From Clostridia bacterium (GTDB lineage Bacteria > Bacillota > Clostridia > Oscillospirales > Acutalibacteraceae), in the NCBI GenBank assembly GCA_017516965.1, contig JAFXAP010000016.1, positions 1-64,000 of the forward strand: 64,000 nt of DNA, written 5' to 3'. Position numbers and translations under genes: made by a program. The notes below the pieces were generated by a model that made no database searches, was not told the origin of the DNA, and saw nothing but the letters and a program-made list of their open reading frames with translations. Position 1 is the first letter of the stretch. Every line of letters starts with the position of its first letter. Shown here piece after piece: positions 46,435-54,590 of the stretch.

Positions 46435-46711
46435 GTGAAAATTCGCCTCCTTGTTTAGTTGGCGGGCAAAACTTACACCGTGCCGTGCGTTTCATCACAA
46501 CACAACATAAAACCGGCATTTGCTGGGGTTAACGCAAATCCGGAGCAGCGACTCGCATCGCCGCGACACCTTCGGTTTCGCAAGTAACCGTTAGTGCCTC
46601 CAAGTTCTTTCGCCCGGTTTAAAATCGGACATACTCCGCGGAAATTTCCCCATTCTGGATGGGCCACCTCCCGCATCAACGCATGTTTTACGCCGCATTT
46701 TCGCAGCGTGC
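46435..46711 (-). promoter_or_regulatory. Structured 5' leader of the S10 operon
   Basis: About 277 nt from the predicted transcription start to rpsJ, locally GC-rich. On the minus strand it contains CCGGATTTGC / GCAAATGCCGG around GTTAACCCCA (46513-46543) and GCGGCGA / TCGCTGC around TGCGAG (46545-46564). It is probably a ribosomal-protein autoregulatory leader (L4 binding is the classical case), but I cannot match it to a named class by eye. Confidence 0.6.
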
Positions 46712-46717
46712 CATATG

Positions 46718-46746
46718 ATAATAACACAGGTGTTTCAAAAAATCAA
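46718..46746 (-). promoter_or_regulatory. Promoter of the S10-spc-alpha operon
   Basis: TTGATT and TATTAT separated by 17 bp. The 134 bp further upstream (46747-46880) are very AT-rich and hold no gene I can see. Confidence 0.6.
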
Positions 46747-46880
46747 GCATTTTTTACTCAAAAATTCTTATATTTTTAACGAACTTTAAAAAATATTTTT
46801 GTGCAAAATAACGAAGATTTTTAAGTCAATATTTTATTTAGAGGTTAACATAAAATAGGGGCACAAGATATTGTGGGTAA

Positions 46881-47120
46881 TTATTGCTCACCGACATTAA
46901 AATCATCTTTAAATAGTAATTCTTTCAATCTTAATATCGCTTCGGTCTGTCTATCTAATAGATAAAGCGTTCCTTCCCTCTTTAAAAATTCAAAACCTTC
47001 TATGTAAAAATTATTCTCGCTGTTTTCATCTCGTATAACGTTTTGCAAATATGTTATTGAGGCAAGCTCAAAAAATATATTGTGTAGTTCGTTGATATTT
47101 TCTAGACTTATTTTTAGCAT
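46881..47120 (-). CDS. Small protein divergent from an XRE regulator
   Basis: A 79-residue acidic protein with a predicted helical and amphipathic character (ENINELHNIFFELASITYLQNVI and a second helix ending LRLKELLF). No family recognised. It is transcribed from a strong promoter whose -10 overlaps a half-site shared with the divergent XRE gene, so it is probably repressed by that regulator. AGAGGATG precedes the ATG. Toxin, antitoxin or metabolic roles are all open. Confidence 0.65.
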   Translation of the reverse strand: MLKISLENINELHNIFFELASITYLQNVIRDENSENNFYIEGFEFLKREGTLYLLDRQTEAILRLKELLFKDDFNVGEQ

Positions 47121-47149
47121 ATAAACACATCCTCTATAATTTAAGAATA

Positions 47150-47178
47150 ATTATACATCACATATCGCGTAAAGTCAA
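47150..47178 (-). promoter_or_regulatory. Promoter of the 79-residue gene, with operator half-site
   Basis: TTGACT and a perfect TATAAT separated by 17 bp. ATACATCA (47153-47160) overlaps the -10 and is mirrored by TGATGTAT (47190-47197). Confidence 0.7.
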
Positions 47179-47228
47179 TACATAATATATGATGTATGAT
47201 ATATTAACTATTAAAGGATGTGTCGAAT

Positions 47229-47456
47229 ATGAATTATTATGAAAGACTAAAACAATTAAGAGAAGACAGAGAACCTAAAACAAATCAGAAAGAAATTGCG
47301 GAATTATTAAACACAACTCAGCAATATTATAGCGAATACGAAAGAGGAATACGACCTCTGCCAATAGAACATCTTATAACCCTGTGCAACTATTATAAGG
47401 TTTCAGCCGATTATATTCTTGGAATTTCATACAATTACGATAGACCTGTGAGATAA
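47229..47456 (+). CDS. XRE-family helix-turn-helix regulator
   Basis: A 75-residue single-domain regulator. NYYERLKQLREDREPKTNQKEIAELLNTTQQYYSEYERGIRPLP is a Cro/CI-type helix-turn-helix (recognition helix TTQQYYSEYERG), followed by a short helix LITLCNYYKVSADYILGI. It probably binds the mirrored ATACATCA / TGATGTAT sites upstream and controls itself and the divergent gene. The start is ATG 47229 after AAAGGATG; an in-frame GTG three codons earlier is too close to that site. Confidence 0.85.
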   Translation: MNYYERLKQLREDREPKTNQKEIAELLNTTQQYYSEYERGIRPLPIEHLITLCNYYKVSADYILGISYNYDRPVR

Positions 47457-47465
47457 AATTTTATT

Positions 47466-47490
47466 AAGATGCAATTTACGATTGCATCTT
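47466..47490 (-). terminator. Hairpin overlapping the yitT-type stop codon
   Basis: AAGATGCAAT / ATTGCATCTT with a 5-base loop; it spans the last codons and stop (47476) of the YitT gene, and lies between convergent genes. The tail is A/T mixed, so termination strength is uncertain. Confidence 0.55.
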
Positions 47491-48330
47491 AAATCCTTCG
47501 CCAATTATCTCGCCTGCATCGCTTACCACTATAAAAGCGTGGCGGTCGTATGTCTTTACCGCCGTCTGCACAGCGGCTACCTCGTGGACGCGTACAGTAC
47601 ACATAAGCATAGTAAAGTTTTTTCCCGTATAACCGCCAACTGCAGGCAATCTTGTAACACCGCGTCCTACTGTGTTGTTTATCTCACGGCAAATTTCATT
47701 TGCGTTATCGGTTATTATATAAATAATCTTTCCTTTGTCAGCGCCGTATAGTAAAACGTCCATCAGACGAGTTCCCATATACATCGCGATTATTGAATAA
47801 AGCGCGCTTTCGGCATTGCGGTACACAATAGCGTTTAATGCAATAACAACCCCGTCTGCCATAAGAATTATTTTGCCGACGCTCAAGTGTCTGTATTTTC
47901 GGTTTATAAATTTTGCTATAATATCTATTCCGCCGGTGGTTGCCCCTCTAAGCAGTATGAGAGATAACCCAACGCCCATAAAAATACCGCCAAACATCGA
48001 CGCTAATATACCGTCGGTTTTAAGCGGCGGCAAAATGCGAGCCGATATATCAAGGCACAAAGATACAAGCGCTGTAACAAAAGCCGTTTTTATAATAAAC
48101 CTGCCGCCCATCTTTATATACCCTAATATAAGAATAGGAATATTAAACAAAAACAGCATTGTACCGGTTGGTATTTTAGTAACGTAATTGATTACCGCCG
48201 CAACACCGGTGAAGCCACCGGGCGAAATTCCATTGGGTGACAAAAACACATTTACCGACACCGAATAGGTGACTGCGCCGACTAAAAAATATACCGAATC
48301 AACCAAATATCTAAAATAAGATTTTTTCAT
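47476..48330 (-). CDS. YitT family membrane protein with DUF2179 domain
   Basis: 284 residues: about five to six membrane helices (residues 10-190; SPGGFTGVAAVINYVT and LLRGATTGGIDIIAKFI are the family's glycine-rich blocks), then a cytoplasmic DUF2179 domain (about 200-280). The family is uncharacterised and may be involved in transport or sensing. ATG at 48330 follows GGAGG, which itself lies in the 3' arm of a terminator hairpin (48334-48368). Confidence 0.88.
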   Translation of the reverse strand: MKKSYFRYLVDSVYFLVGAVTYSVSVNVFLSPNGISPGGFTGVAAVINYVTKIPTGTMLFLFNIPILILGYIKMGGRFIIKTAFVTALVSLCLDISARILPPLKTDGILASMFGGIFMGVGLSLILLRGATTGGIDIIAKFINRKYRHLSVGKIILMADGVVIALNAIVYRNAESALYSIIAMYMGTRLMDVLLYGADKGKIIYIITDNANEICREINNTVGRGVTRLPAVGGYTGKNFTMLMCTVRVHEVAAVQTAVKTYDRHAFIVVSDAGEIIGEGFKMQS

Positions 48331-48333
48331 AAC

Positions 48334-48368
48334 AAAACCTCCGCACAAATATTTTGTGCGGAGGTTTT
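48334..48368 (-). terminator. Terminator after mrnC that contains the yitT Shine-Dalgarno
   Basis: AAAACCTCCGCACAAA / TTTGTGCGGAGGTTTT. On the minus strand the 3' arm includes the GGAGG (48342-48338) that serves the YitT start codon at 48330, so the same hairpin can stop transcription and hide the ribosome-binding site. Confidence 0.8.
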
Positions 48369-48379
48369 AATTTATATTC

Positions 48380-48742
48380 TTACCATATAATATTAAACAA
48401 TTCTTGAATTCTTTCGTTTTGATTTGTTAAATGCAAAAAACCAAACAAGCACTCAAGACCTGTTGCCGTATGATATTCGCCACTTGTTGCGCTTTTAGGG
48501 GTGTTTGCGGTGCGAAAATTTCTACCGCGTTTAAAAACCGACATTTCTTTTTCGGTAAGCGTATCTTCTATTTTTTTAAAAGCTTCTGCCTGCGCTACAG
48601 CGCTTACATATTTTACCGAAAGGCTGTGCAGGTCGCCCGAAGGACGATTAACCTCGGCAAGACGAGTGCGCACCATAAGCCCATAAACCGCATCACCAAC
48701 AAATGCCAGTACCGACGGGCTTAACAAATTTACGTTTTCCAT
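48380..48742 (-). CDS. mrnC: Mini-ribonuclease III
   Basis: A 120-residue RNase III-type catalytic domain without a double-stranded RNA-binding domain; it matures 23S rRNA in Firmicutes. SPSVLAFVGDAVYGLMVRTRL carries a conserved acidic residue, and SATSGEYHTATGLECLFGFLHL the later metal-binding Glu region. ATG at 48742 follows AAAGGGG. It lies downstream of obgE on the same strand. Confidence 0.9.
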   Translation of the reverse strand: MENVNLLSPSVLAFVGDAVYGLMVRTRLAEVNRPSGDLHSLSVKYVSAVAQAEAFKKIEDTLTEKEMSVFKRGRNFRTANTPKSATSGEYHTATGLECLFGFLHLTNQNERIQELFNIIW

Positions 48743-48896
48743 TTTTACCCCTTTATTATGCATTGTGCAAAATCTAATTGTTTTCGATATTCAGATTTGA
48801 AAGAAATTTGGTCATAATGCCGATTTGAAGCAAGAGCGCTATATTATTTATACCGCCGTTTGCGAAAATCAAGTTATGGACAAAATTACTCAAACA

Positions 48897-50171
48897 TTAA
48901 TCTACGAAGTCAAATTCGACGTCATATACGCTAACGGTATCGCCCTCTTTAACTCCTGCTTTGCGAAGCGCATCTATAATGCCTGTTTGACGCATCACGC
49001 GTTCAAAATACTGCAAAGACTCATAGTCATCAGGGTCAACGCTGTTCATAACGTCCATAATCCAAGGCGCATCTTCTACAAAATATACATCGTCGCAAAC
49101 ACGAATGTTAAAGCTGCGCTTTTTGGTCGTTGTCAAATCAATTTGTGGCTTAGGCTCTGGCTCATAAACCTTTATTGCCGGCAGTTTTGCAAGCTCTGCC
49201 GCTACATAATTTATAACATCCTGAGTTCCTTCGGCAATTGCCGCCATAGCAGGAAAGAATTTATAACCGCGAGTTTCAAAATATTCGGCAAATTTTGCTA
49301 TTTCTTCCTCTTCACAAAGGTCGCACTTATTGCCCACGACTACCTGTGGTCGAGTTGTAAGTTCGTCGCTGAAAGCGGCAAGTTCGGCATTGATTTTTTC
49401 AAAATCATCAATCGGGTCACGACCCTCGCTACCCGAAATGTCAATAACGTGAACGAGCATTCGACAACGCTCTACGTGGCGCAAAAACTCATGCCCTAAA
49501 CCAACGCCTTCGCTAGCGCCCTCTATAAGACCGGGTATATCCGCCATAACAAAGGAACTGCCCTCGCCCATACGAATAACACCAAGCACTGGCGTAAGGG
49601 TTGTAAAATGGTAGTTAGCAATGTTTGGTTTTGCTTCGCTTACAACCGATAAAAAGGTAGATTTACCAACGTTTGGAAATCCGATAAGTCCAACATCAGC
49701 AAGCAGTTTAAGCTCGAGTGTAACGTCTATTTCTTCACCCGGATTTCCGTTTTTTGCAAAACGCGGTATCTGACGGGTTGAGGTTGCAAAGTGGCTGTTA
49801 CCCCAACCGCCGTTGCCGCCCTTGGCTATAACTACCGGCTCTTTGTCCGAAAGATCGGCAATAATTCTGCCGGTTTCCGCTTCTTTAACAACCGTGCCAA
49901 GAGGCACTTTAATTAAAAGCGCAGGCGCCTTTTTACCGCTACCGCGACCGGCTTTTCCGTCCTCGCCGTTTTGCGCGCAATATTTACGCTTGTAACGAAA
50001 ATCGGCAAGAGTAGAAAGATTATCATCTACCTGAAAAACAATGTCTCCGCCGCGTCCACCGTCACCACCGTCAGGTCCACCTGCGGAAATGTATTTTTCA
50101 CGGTGAAAAGATACCGCACCGTTGCCACCGTTACCCGCTTTTAAATGTATATTTGCTATATCTACAAACAT
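48897..50171 (-). CDS. obgE: GTPase ObgE/CgtA
   Basis: A 424-residue ribosome-assembly and stress GTPase. The glycine-rich Obg fold is at the N-terminus (KAGNGGNGAVSFHREKY, GPDGGDGGRGGD), the G domain has GFPNVGKST, DIPGLIEGAS and NKCDL, and an OCT domain ends the protein. Full length for Gram-positive Obg. It sits with rplU-prp-rpmA, its usual neighbours, with a zinc-ribbon gene inserted 4 bp upstream. Confidence 0.98.
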   Translation of the reverse strand: MFVDIANIHLKAGNGGNGAVSFHREKYISAGGPDGGDGGRGGDIVFQVDDNLSTLADFRYKRKYCAQNGEDGKAGRGSGKKAPALLIKVPLGTVVKEAETGRIIADLSDKEPVVIAKGGNGGWGNSHFATSTRQIPRFAKNGNPGEEIDVTLELKLLADVGLIGFPNVGKSTFLSVVSEAKPNIANYHFTTLTPVLGVIRMGEGSSFVMADIPGLIEGASEGVGLGHEFLRHVERCRMLVHVIDISGSEGRDPIDDFEKINAELAAFSDELTTRPQVVVGNKCDLCEEEEIAKFAEYFETRGYKFFPAMAAIAEGTQDVINYVAAELAKLPAIKVYEPEPKPQIDLTTTKKRSFNIRVCDDVYFVEDAPWIMDVMNSVDPDDYESLQYFERVMRQTGIIDALRKAGVKEGDTVSVYDVEFDFVD

Positions 50172-50175
50172 TTAA

Positions 50176-50610
50176 TTATTCTTCCTCAAATTCTTCAAAA
50201 TCATCAAAACCGTCGAAATCGTCTTCAAAATCCATTTGAGCATTTACAACATTTTCATAAAGTTGCTGAGCGATTTCAAGGTCGCTTTCATTTACATAAA
50301 TTTTTTGCGCATTAAAGCCGCCGCCAAAAACAATTTGCATTGCATCTTCATTTTCGTCACAGGTAAAGTTGATGTTGCTGTCACGAAGAACATCTTTATA
50401 AATTTCGGCAGCCACCACATTGTCAACCGTTGCCGCCAATACGGGATTTTTGATAATAAGCGCCTCTTGAGCCGCTTTTTTCGCCTGCTGCTCTTCCCTT
50501 TCTCTAAGTTCTTGTTCATAAGCTTCAAAGGTTTTAAGCTCTGCTCCGCACACGGTGCAGTTTTCAGCGTCGTTTTCACAATCAAATCCGCATACATGAC
50601 AAGTTTTCAT
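50176..50610 (-). CDS. Zinc-ribbon protein with acidic C-terminus
   Basis: A 144-residue protein. Cys4, Cys7, Cys18 and Cys21 (CHVC, CTVC) form an N-terminal zinc ribbon, a charged helix (FEAYEQELREREEQQAKKAAQ) follows, and residues 55-120 resemble a DUF2007-type alpha/beta fold. The tail is strongly acidic (FEDDFDGFDDFEEFEEE). Role unknown. ATG at 50610 follows AAGGTGAT. It lies 4 bp before obgE. Confidence 0.75.
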   Translation of the reverse strand: MKTCHVCGFDCENDAENCTVCGAELKTFEAYEQELREREEQQAKKAAQEALIIKNPVLAATVDNVVAAEIYKDVLRDSNINFTCDENEDAMQIVFGGGFNAQKIYVNESDLEIAQQLYENVVNAQMDFEDDFDGFDDFEEFEEE

Positions 50611-50633
50611 AATATCACCTTTTACCAAAAGAT

Positions 50634-50680
50634 TAAAAAAAGCCGAGCGACTGCACTAAAAAGTTCGCCGCTCGGTTTAA
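50634..50680 (-). terminator. Terminator after rpmA
   Basis: CCGAGCG...CGCTCGG stem with a loop of about 20 bases and internal pairing, followed on the minus strand by TTTTTTT. Separates rplU-prp-rpmA from the zinc-ribbon-obgE genes. Confidence 0.8.
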
Positions 50681-50692
50681 AATTTTAAATAA

Positions 50693-50977
50693 TTACTGCT
50701 CCACAGCGTAGATGCTAACCTGCTTACGGTCTCTGCCTACGCGCTCAAACTTAACCTTACCGTCGATAAGTGCGAATAAAGTGTCATCAGAGCCACGGCC
50801 AACATTGTTGCCTGCGTGGATGTGTGTTCCTCTCTGGCGAACGAGTATGTTGCCTGCAAGTACGAACTGGCCGTCTGCACGCTTAACACCAAGACGTTTT
50901 GACTCGCTGTCACGACCGTTCTTGGTTGAACCCATACCTTTTTTATGAGCGAACAACTGAATGTTTAACTTTAACAT
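50693..50977 (-). CDS. rpmA: 50S ribosomal protein L27 with cleavable N-terminal extension
   Basis: A 94-residue bL27. The N-terminal extension [11 protein letters not shown], cut after Phe9 by Prp in Firmicutes, precedes the mature [21 protein letters not shown]. The mature N-terminus reaches the peptidyl-transferase centre. The protease gene is directly upstream in the same operon. Confidence 0.98.
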   Translation of the reverse strand: MLKLNIQLFAHKKGMGSTKNGRDSESKRLGVKRADGQFVLAGNILVRQRGTHIHAGNNVGRGSDDTLFALIDGKVKFERVGRDRKQVSIYAVEQ

Positions 50978-50980
50978 TAT

Positions 50981-51298
50981 CTACACCTCCGTAGTGATTT
51001 TAATTCGTTTGCTGTACTGTTTTGAAAGCTCGGTTAAATGAAGTTTAAGTCCCGTTAGTACTGCGATTGTTTTTTGTGAAGGATTGACTACCTCAACGCG
51101 CATCAGCGCGTCATCAACATCAATTTGACAACCGTCACCGATTATTTCGGTAATAGTGTTAGCAGTCATATACGCCGCGCTTGAAACCGCCGCGCACACC
51201 AGTTTGCCGTCTTGGTCATCACAATCAACCGAACTGTGACCCTTAATTTCAAAACCGTAAAGGCTTTCTTTGTTTGACAGAAATTTTACACGTGTCAT
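50981..51298 (-). CDS. prp: Ribosomal-processing cysteine protease Prp
   Basis: A 105-residue protease that removes the L27 N-terminal extension. The catalytic pair is His21 (EIKGHSS) and Cys35 (DGKLVCAAVSS). Encoded between rplU and rpmA, the standard Firmicutes arrangement, 3 bp before rpmA. Confidence 0.95.
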   Translation of the reverse strand: MTRVKFLSNKESLYGFEIKGHSSVDCDDQDGKLVCAAVSSAAYMTANTITEIIGDGCQIDVDDALMRVEVVNPSQKTIAVLTGLKLHLTELSKQYSKRIKITTEV

Positions 51299-51305
51299 AC
51301 TTTAA

Positions 51306-51611
51306 TTAGCCGATTTCGGTAATCTGTACTTTTGTGTAAGGCTGTCTGTGGCCCATCTTACGTGAGCTGCCCTTTTTAGGCTTGTAGGTAAATACTGTTA
51401 CCTTTTTGCCCTTGCCGTTTTTAAGAACGGTGCCTTTTACGAAAGCATCTTTAACATAGGGCTTGCCAACCTTTAAAGTTCTGTTGCTTACAGCAACGAC
51501 CTTGTCGAAGGTTACTTCTGAGTCAACCTCTGCGTCAAGCTTTTCAATGTAGATAACGTCACCGTTTTCTACACGATACTGCTTACCGCCTGTTTCGATA
51601 ATAGCGTACAT
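51306..51611 (-). CDS. rplU: 50S ribosomal protein L21
   Basis: A 101-residue bL21. [20 protein letters not shown] starts it, and [21 protein letters not shown] ends it. First gene of the rplU-prp-rpmA unit, behind a structured leader and strong promoter. Confidence 0.98.
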   Translation of the reverse strand: MYAIIETGGKQYRVENGDVIYIEKLDAEVDSEVTFDKVVAVSNRTLKVGKPYVKDAFVKGTVLKNGKGKKVTVFTYKPKKGSSRKMGHRQPYTKVQITEIG

Positions 51612-51704
51612 TTTTTACACCTGCCTGATATTTTACAGTCTCGCTAAAGTTAGGCGTGCAACCTGAAATCAGGGCGCAACTTACAAAGCCCACAATATGC
51701 GGCT
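51612..51704 (-). promoter_or_regulatory. L21-type ribosomal leader
   Basis: The transcript from about 51704 to the rplU start contains AGTTGCGCCC, CCTGATTTCAGG and GTGCACGCCTAACTTT-like elements arranged as short stems. This is the position and general composition of the Firmicutes L21 leader; the assignment is by eye only. Confidence 0.65.
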
Positions 51705-51709
51705 TGAGT

Positions 51710-51738
51710 ATTTTATCATAGGGCGTACCATTTGTCAA
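51710..51738 (-). promoter_or_regulatory. Promoter of rplU-prp-rpmA
   Basis: Perfect TTGACA and TAAAAT separated by 17 bp. Confidence 0.8.
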
Positions 51739-51777
51739 GAAAATTTTTCGCAATTTTTACAAGTCGCATTTTATATG

Positions 51778-51806
51778 TTGTATTTTTTTAAGTTTTATGT
51801 TAATAT
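51778..51806 (+). promoter_or_regulatory. Promoter of trpS
   Basis: TTGTAT and TAATAT separated by 17 bp, 36 bp before the start codon. There is no room for a T-box leader. Confidence 0.55.
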
Positions 51807-51842
51807 AAATATAATTATATTTACAAGAAAGAAGTTTCACCT

Positions 51843-52850
51843 ATGGCAGAAATTATTACAAATGAAAAGAAAAAAGTTTTAAGTTGCATTCAGCCCAGCG
51901 GTATGCTTACCCTTGGTAATTATTTGGGCGCACTTAAAAACTGGAAAAATATGCAGGAAGAATTTGACTGCACCTATGCGGTAGCCGACCTTCACGCGAT
52001 AACGGTTCGACAAGAACCCGCCAAACTTCGCGCGCAAATTTATTCTACCTACGCTATAATGTTGGCATTGGGGTTAGACCCTGAAAAGAGTACGCTCTTT
52101 ATACAGTCACACGTTGCAGAGCACACCGCTCTTTCGTGGTTGCTTTCTTGCAATACCCAATTTGGCGAGATGTCACGTATGACACAGTTTAAAGATAAGT
52201 CACTCAAACACGCCAATAATGTAAACGTGGGTCTTTTTTCATACCCTGTGCTTATGGCGGCAGATATTTTACTTTATCAGCCTGATTTTGTACCTGTGGG
52301 CGCCGACCAGAAACAGCATCTTGAAATTGCACGTGATATTGCAATCCGTTTTAATAATCTTTATGGTGACGTGTTTAAGGTTCCTGAACCATACATTGCA
52401 AAAACAGGCGCTCGAGTAATGTCACTCCATGACCCCGCTAAAAAGATGTCTAAATCTGATGAAAACGCAAACGCGTGGGTTGCAATTCTTGATGATCGCG
52501 ACACCATCATTCGCAAATTTAAACGCGCTGTAACCGATAGCGAGGCTTGCGTTCGTATGAGTGATACACAACCGGGTATTTCTAACCTTATTACAATTTA
52601 CAGTTGTGTTACAGGCAAAACACCCGACGAAATAGAAAAAGAATTTGAGGGCAAGGGCTATGGCGACTTTAAACTTGCCGTAGGCGAAGCGGTTGCTGAC
52701 GAGCTTGCACCAATCAAGGCAGAGTATGACCGCATTATCTCTGATAAAGCAGAGCTTGAGCGCATTTTCCGCGACGGCGATATGAGAGCCGAGCGCGTTG
52801 CCCGCAAAACGTATTTTAAAGCCATGAAAAAGGTTGGCTTTGTGCTATGA
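51843..52850 (+). CDS. trpS: Tryptophanyl-tRNA synthetase
   Basis: A 335-residue class I synthetase charging tRNA-Trp. The HIGH-like element is in SCIQPSGMLTLGNYLGA, and the KMSKS loop reads KKMSKSDEN. Full length for bacterial TrpS. AAAGAAG lies upstream. Its last 4 bp overlap the start of holB. Confidence 0.97.
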   Translation: MAEIITNEKKKVLSCIQPSGMLTLGNYLGALKNWKNMQEEFDCTYAVADLHAITVRQEPAKLRAQIYSTYAIMLALGLDPEKSTLFIQSHVAEHTALSWLLSCNTQFGEMSRMTQFKDKSLKHANNVNVGLFSYPVLMAADILLYQPDFVPVGADQKQHLEIARDIAIRFNNLYGDVFKVPEPYIAKTGARVMSLHDPAKKMSKSDENANAWVAILDDRDTIIRKFKRAVTDSEACVRMSDTQPGISNLITIYSCVTGKTPDEIEKEFEGKGYGDFKLAVGEAVADELAPIKAEYDRIISDKAELERIFRDGDMRAERVARKTYFKAMKKVGFVL

Positions 52851-53650
52851 TTTCTTGGGACAAAAATGAAAAGGTGCGCTCCTCGGTTTTGGGATTTATA
52901 AAATCAGGTCGCATACCGCACGCTATAATGATTGAGGGCGAATCCGACGACTGCAAACTACAGCTTGCGCTTTATATTGCAGCAGCTGCTGTGTGCGACA
53001 GCCAGGGTTCACCTTGCGGCCAATGCAAAAACTGTCACCTTGCAAGCGTTGGCACTCACCCCGACATTACACGTGTGAGCGCGATAGACGGCAAAAAGTT
53101 TTTGTCGGTAGCTCAGATACGAGAACTACGCGCAGACGCTTTTGTAAAAGCGCACTCGGCATCGCACCGCGTTTTTATTATTGAAGATGCGCACCGAATG
53201 AACGAGCAAGCGCAAAACGCATTGCTTAAAGTGCTTGAGGAACCACCAAAAAACGTTATTTTTATATTGCTTGTTCCTTCAAAAACTATATTGCTTGACA
53301 CAATTATCTCACGTTGTGTTTTGCTTTCGCTTTTAGAAAGTGTCGCGCTTGACAATACTAACAGCGAAACTGCCGACAAGTTTATCGATTTGTTGCTGTC
53401 AGGCAGTGAATATGAAATGTTAAAACTTTTAACCCCACTCGAAAAAAGTCGCGCCGATGCCGAAGATTTTTTTAAGGCGCTGTCAGTTTGTGCGGCAAAA
53501 CGCATAAAAGCAAGTGGCGGTCACGCAAGGGTGCTTGACGCGCTCTTTGACGATACAAAATATTATTTAGACCTGTTGGCTACGAATATAAATATGCCGC
53601 TTCTTATAAGTTTGGCGGTAAGTCGCTCAAAAGGTCTTTTAGATAAATGA
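52847..53650 (+). CDS. holB: DNA polymerase III delta-prime subunit
   Basis: A 267-residue clamp-loader subunit. The zinc module has CGQCKNCHLASVGTHPDI; the region from AQIRELRADAFVKAHSASHRVFIIEDAHRMNEQAQNALLKVLEEPP is highly conserved and includes the SRC-type motif at IISRC. The N-terminal Walker A is degenerate (IEGESDD), as expected for a non-ATPase delta-prime. Overlaps trpS (ATGA) and is 8 bp before ricT. Confidence 0.92.
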   Translation: MISWDKNEKVRSSVLGFIKSGRIPHAIMIEGESDDCKLQLALYIAAAAVCDSQGSPCGQCKNCHLASVGTHPDITRVSAIDGKKFLSVAQIRELRADAFVKAHSASHRVFIIEDAHRMNEQAQNALLKVLEEPPKNVIFILLVPSKTILLDTIISRCVLLSLLESVALDNTNSETADKFIDLLLSGSEYEMLKLLTPLEKSRADAEDFFKALSVCAAKRIKASGGHARVLDALFDDTKYYLDLLATNINMPLLISLAVSRSKGLLDK

Positions 53651-53658
53651 GGTAAATT

Positions 53659-54501
53659 ATGACACAGGTTATTTCAGTAAAATTTAAAGATAGCGGAAAA
53701 AACTATTATTTTTCTCCCGACGGTAAAAATTATAAATCGGGTGAAAACGTTATAGTTGAAACCGCAAACGGACTTGCGTTTGGCACTGTAGCCGAAGGCA
53801 ATCACGAGGTCGAAGATGACCGCGTTGTGCCACCGCTAAAAAAGGCTTTGCGCGTTGCCAACGAAAAGGATGTTCAGCGCCTTGCCGAAAATAAAGCGAA
53901 AGAGGCTGATGCTCTTAAAATTTGTGAAAAAAAGGTGGCTGAGCACAAGCTTGATATGAAACTTGTGCGCGTTGAATATTCATTTGACGGCGGCAAAATC
54001 ACATTCTTTTTCACAGCCGACGGCAGAGTGGATTTCCGCGAACTTGTAAAAGACCTTGCAAATCATTTTCACTCTCGTATTGAGCTTCGTCAGATTGGTG
54101 TTCGCGACGAGGCAAGAATGCTTGGCGGTGTTGGTATTTGCGGTCAGGAATATTGTTGCAAACGTTTTCTTGACGACTTTTTACCGGTATCAATTAAAAT
54201 GGCAAAAGAGCAAAACCTTTCGCTTAATCCTACCAAAATTTCGGGCAGTTGCGGCAGACTTATGTGCTGCCTTAATTACGAGCAGGAATCTTATGAGTAC
54301 CTTAACTCAATCACCCCATCGGTTGGCGCAACCGTAAAAACCGAGCAGGGTGTTGGAACTGTAACCGACGTCAACTTTATTACGGGCAATCTTACCGTAA
54401 AACCCAAAGAGGGCGAAGGCGCCCCCTATAAAACCAACCGCAAACACGTAAAAGTATTGGGCGGTCACAAACCAAAAAAGCAAGATAACGATAAAGAATA
54501 A
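53659..54501 (+). CDS. ricT: RicT/YaaT, PSP1-domain protein
   Basis: A 280-residue regulator of the Ric (YaaT) family, which with RicA and RicF controls mRNA processing through RNase Y and influences sporulation and competence in Bacillus. The PSP1 domain carries the cysteines GGVGICGQEYCCKRF and CGRLMCCLNYEQESYEY that hold an Fe-S cluster in the complex. Located after holB, as in many Firmicutes. GAGGT precedes the ATG. Confidence 0.95.
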   Translation: MTQVISVKFKDSGKNYYFSPDGKNYKSGENVIVETANGLAFGTVAEGNHEVEDDRVVPPLKKALRVANEKDVQRLAENKAKEADALKICEKKVAEHKLDMKLVRVEYSFDGGKITFFFTADGRVDFRELVKDLANHFHSRIELRQIGVRDEARMLGGVGICGQEYCCKRFLDDFLPVSIKMAKEQNLSLNPTKISGSCGRLMCCLNYEQESYEYLNSITPSVGATVKTEQGVGTVTDVNFITGNLTVKPKEGEGAPYKTNRKHVKVLGGHKPKKQDNDKE

Positions 54502-54509
54502 ATTGCCTC

Positions 54510-54538
54510 TTGCATTTTTTGTCAAATGTTGTTACAAT
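54510..54538 (+). promoter_or_regulatory. Promoter of the ferredoxin
   Basis: TTGCAT and TACAAT separated by 17 bp, 52 bp before the start codon. Confidence 0.6.
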
Positions 54539-54590
54539 ACATTTAACAAGTTTTTAAACTTTATTCCAATTTGGGAGGCAGGTGTAACCA

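Noticed and set aside
46473..46727. An 84-codon frame upstream of rpsJ
   Set aside because: It lies across the predicted promoter and structured leader, has no ribosome-binding site and no family match, so I treat the region as untranslated leader.
48825..49499. A long open frame on the plus strand opposite obgE
   Set aside because: Obg on the minus strand has intact GTPase motifs over the same bases, and the plus-strand frame has no recognisable domain or ribosome-binding site.
51740..51842. T-box leader for trpS
   Set aside because: The leader is only about 35 nt after the predicted promoter and has no T-box sequence or terminator.
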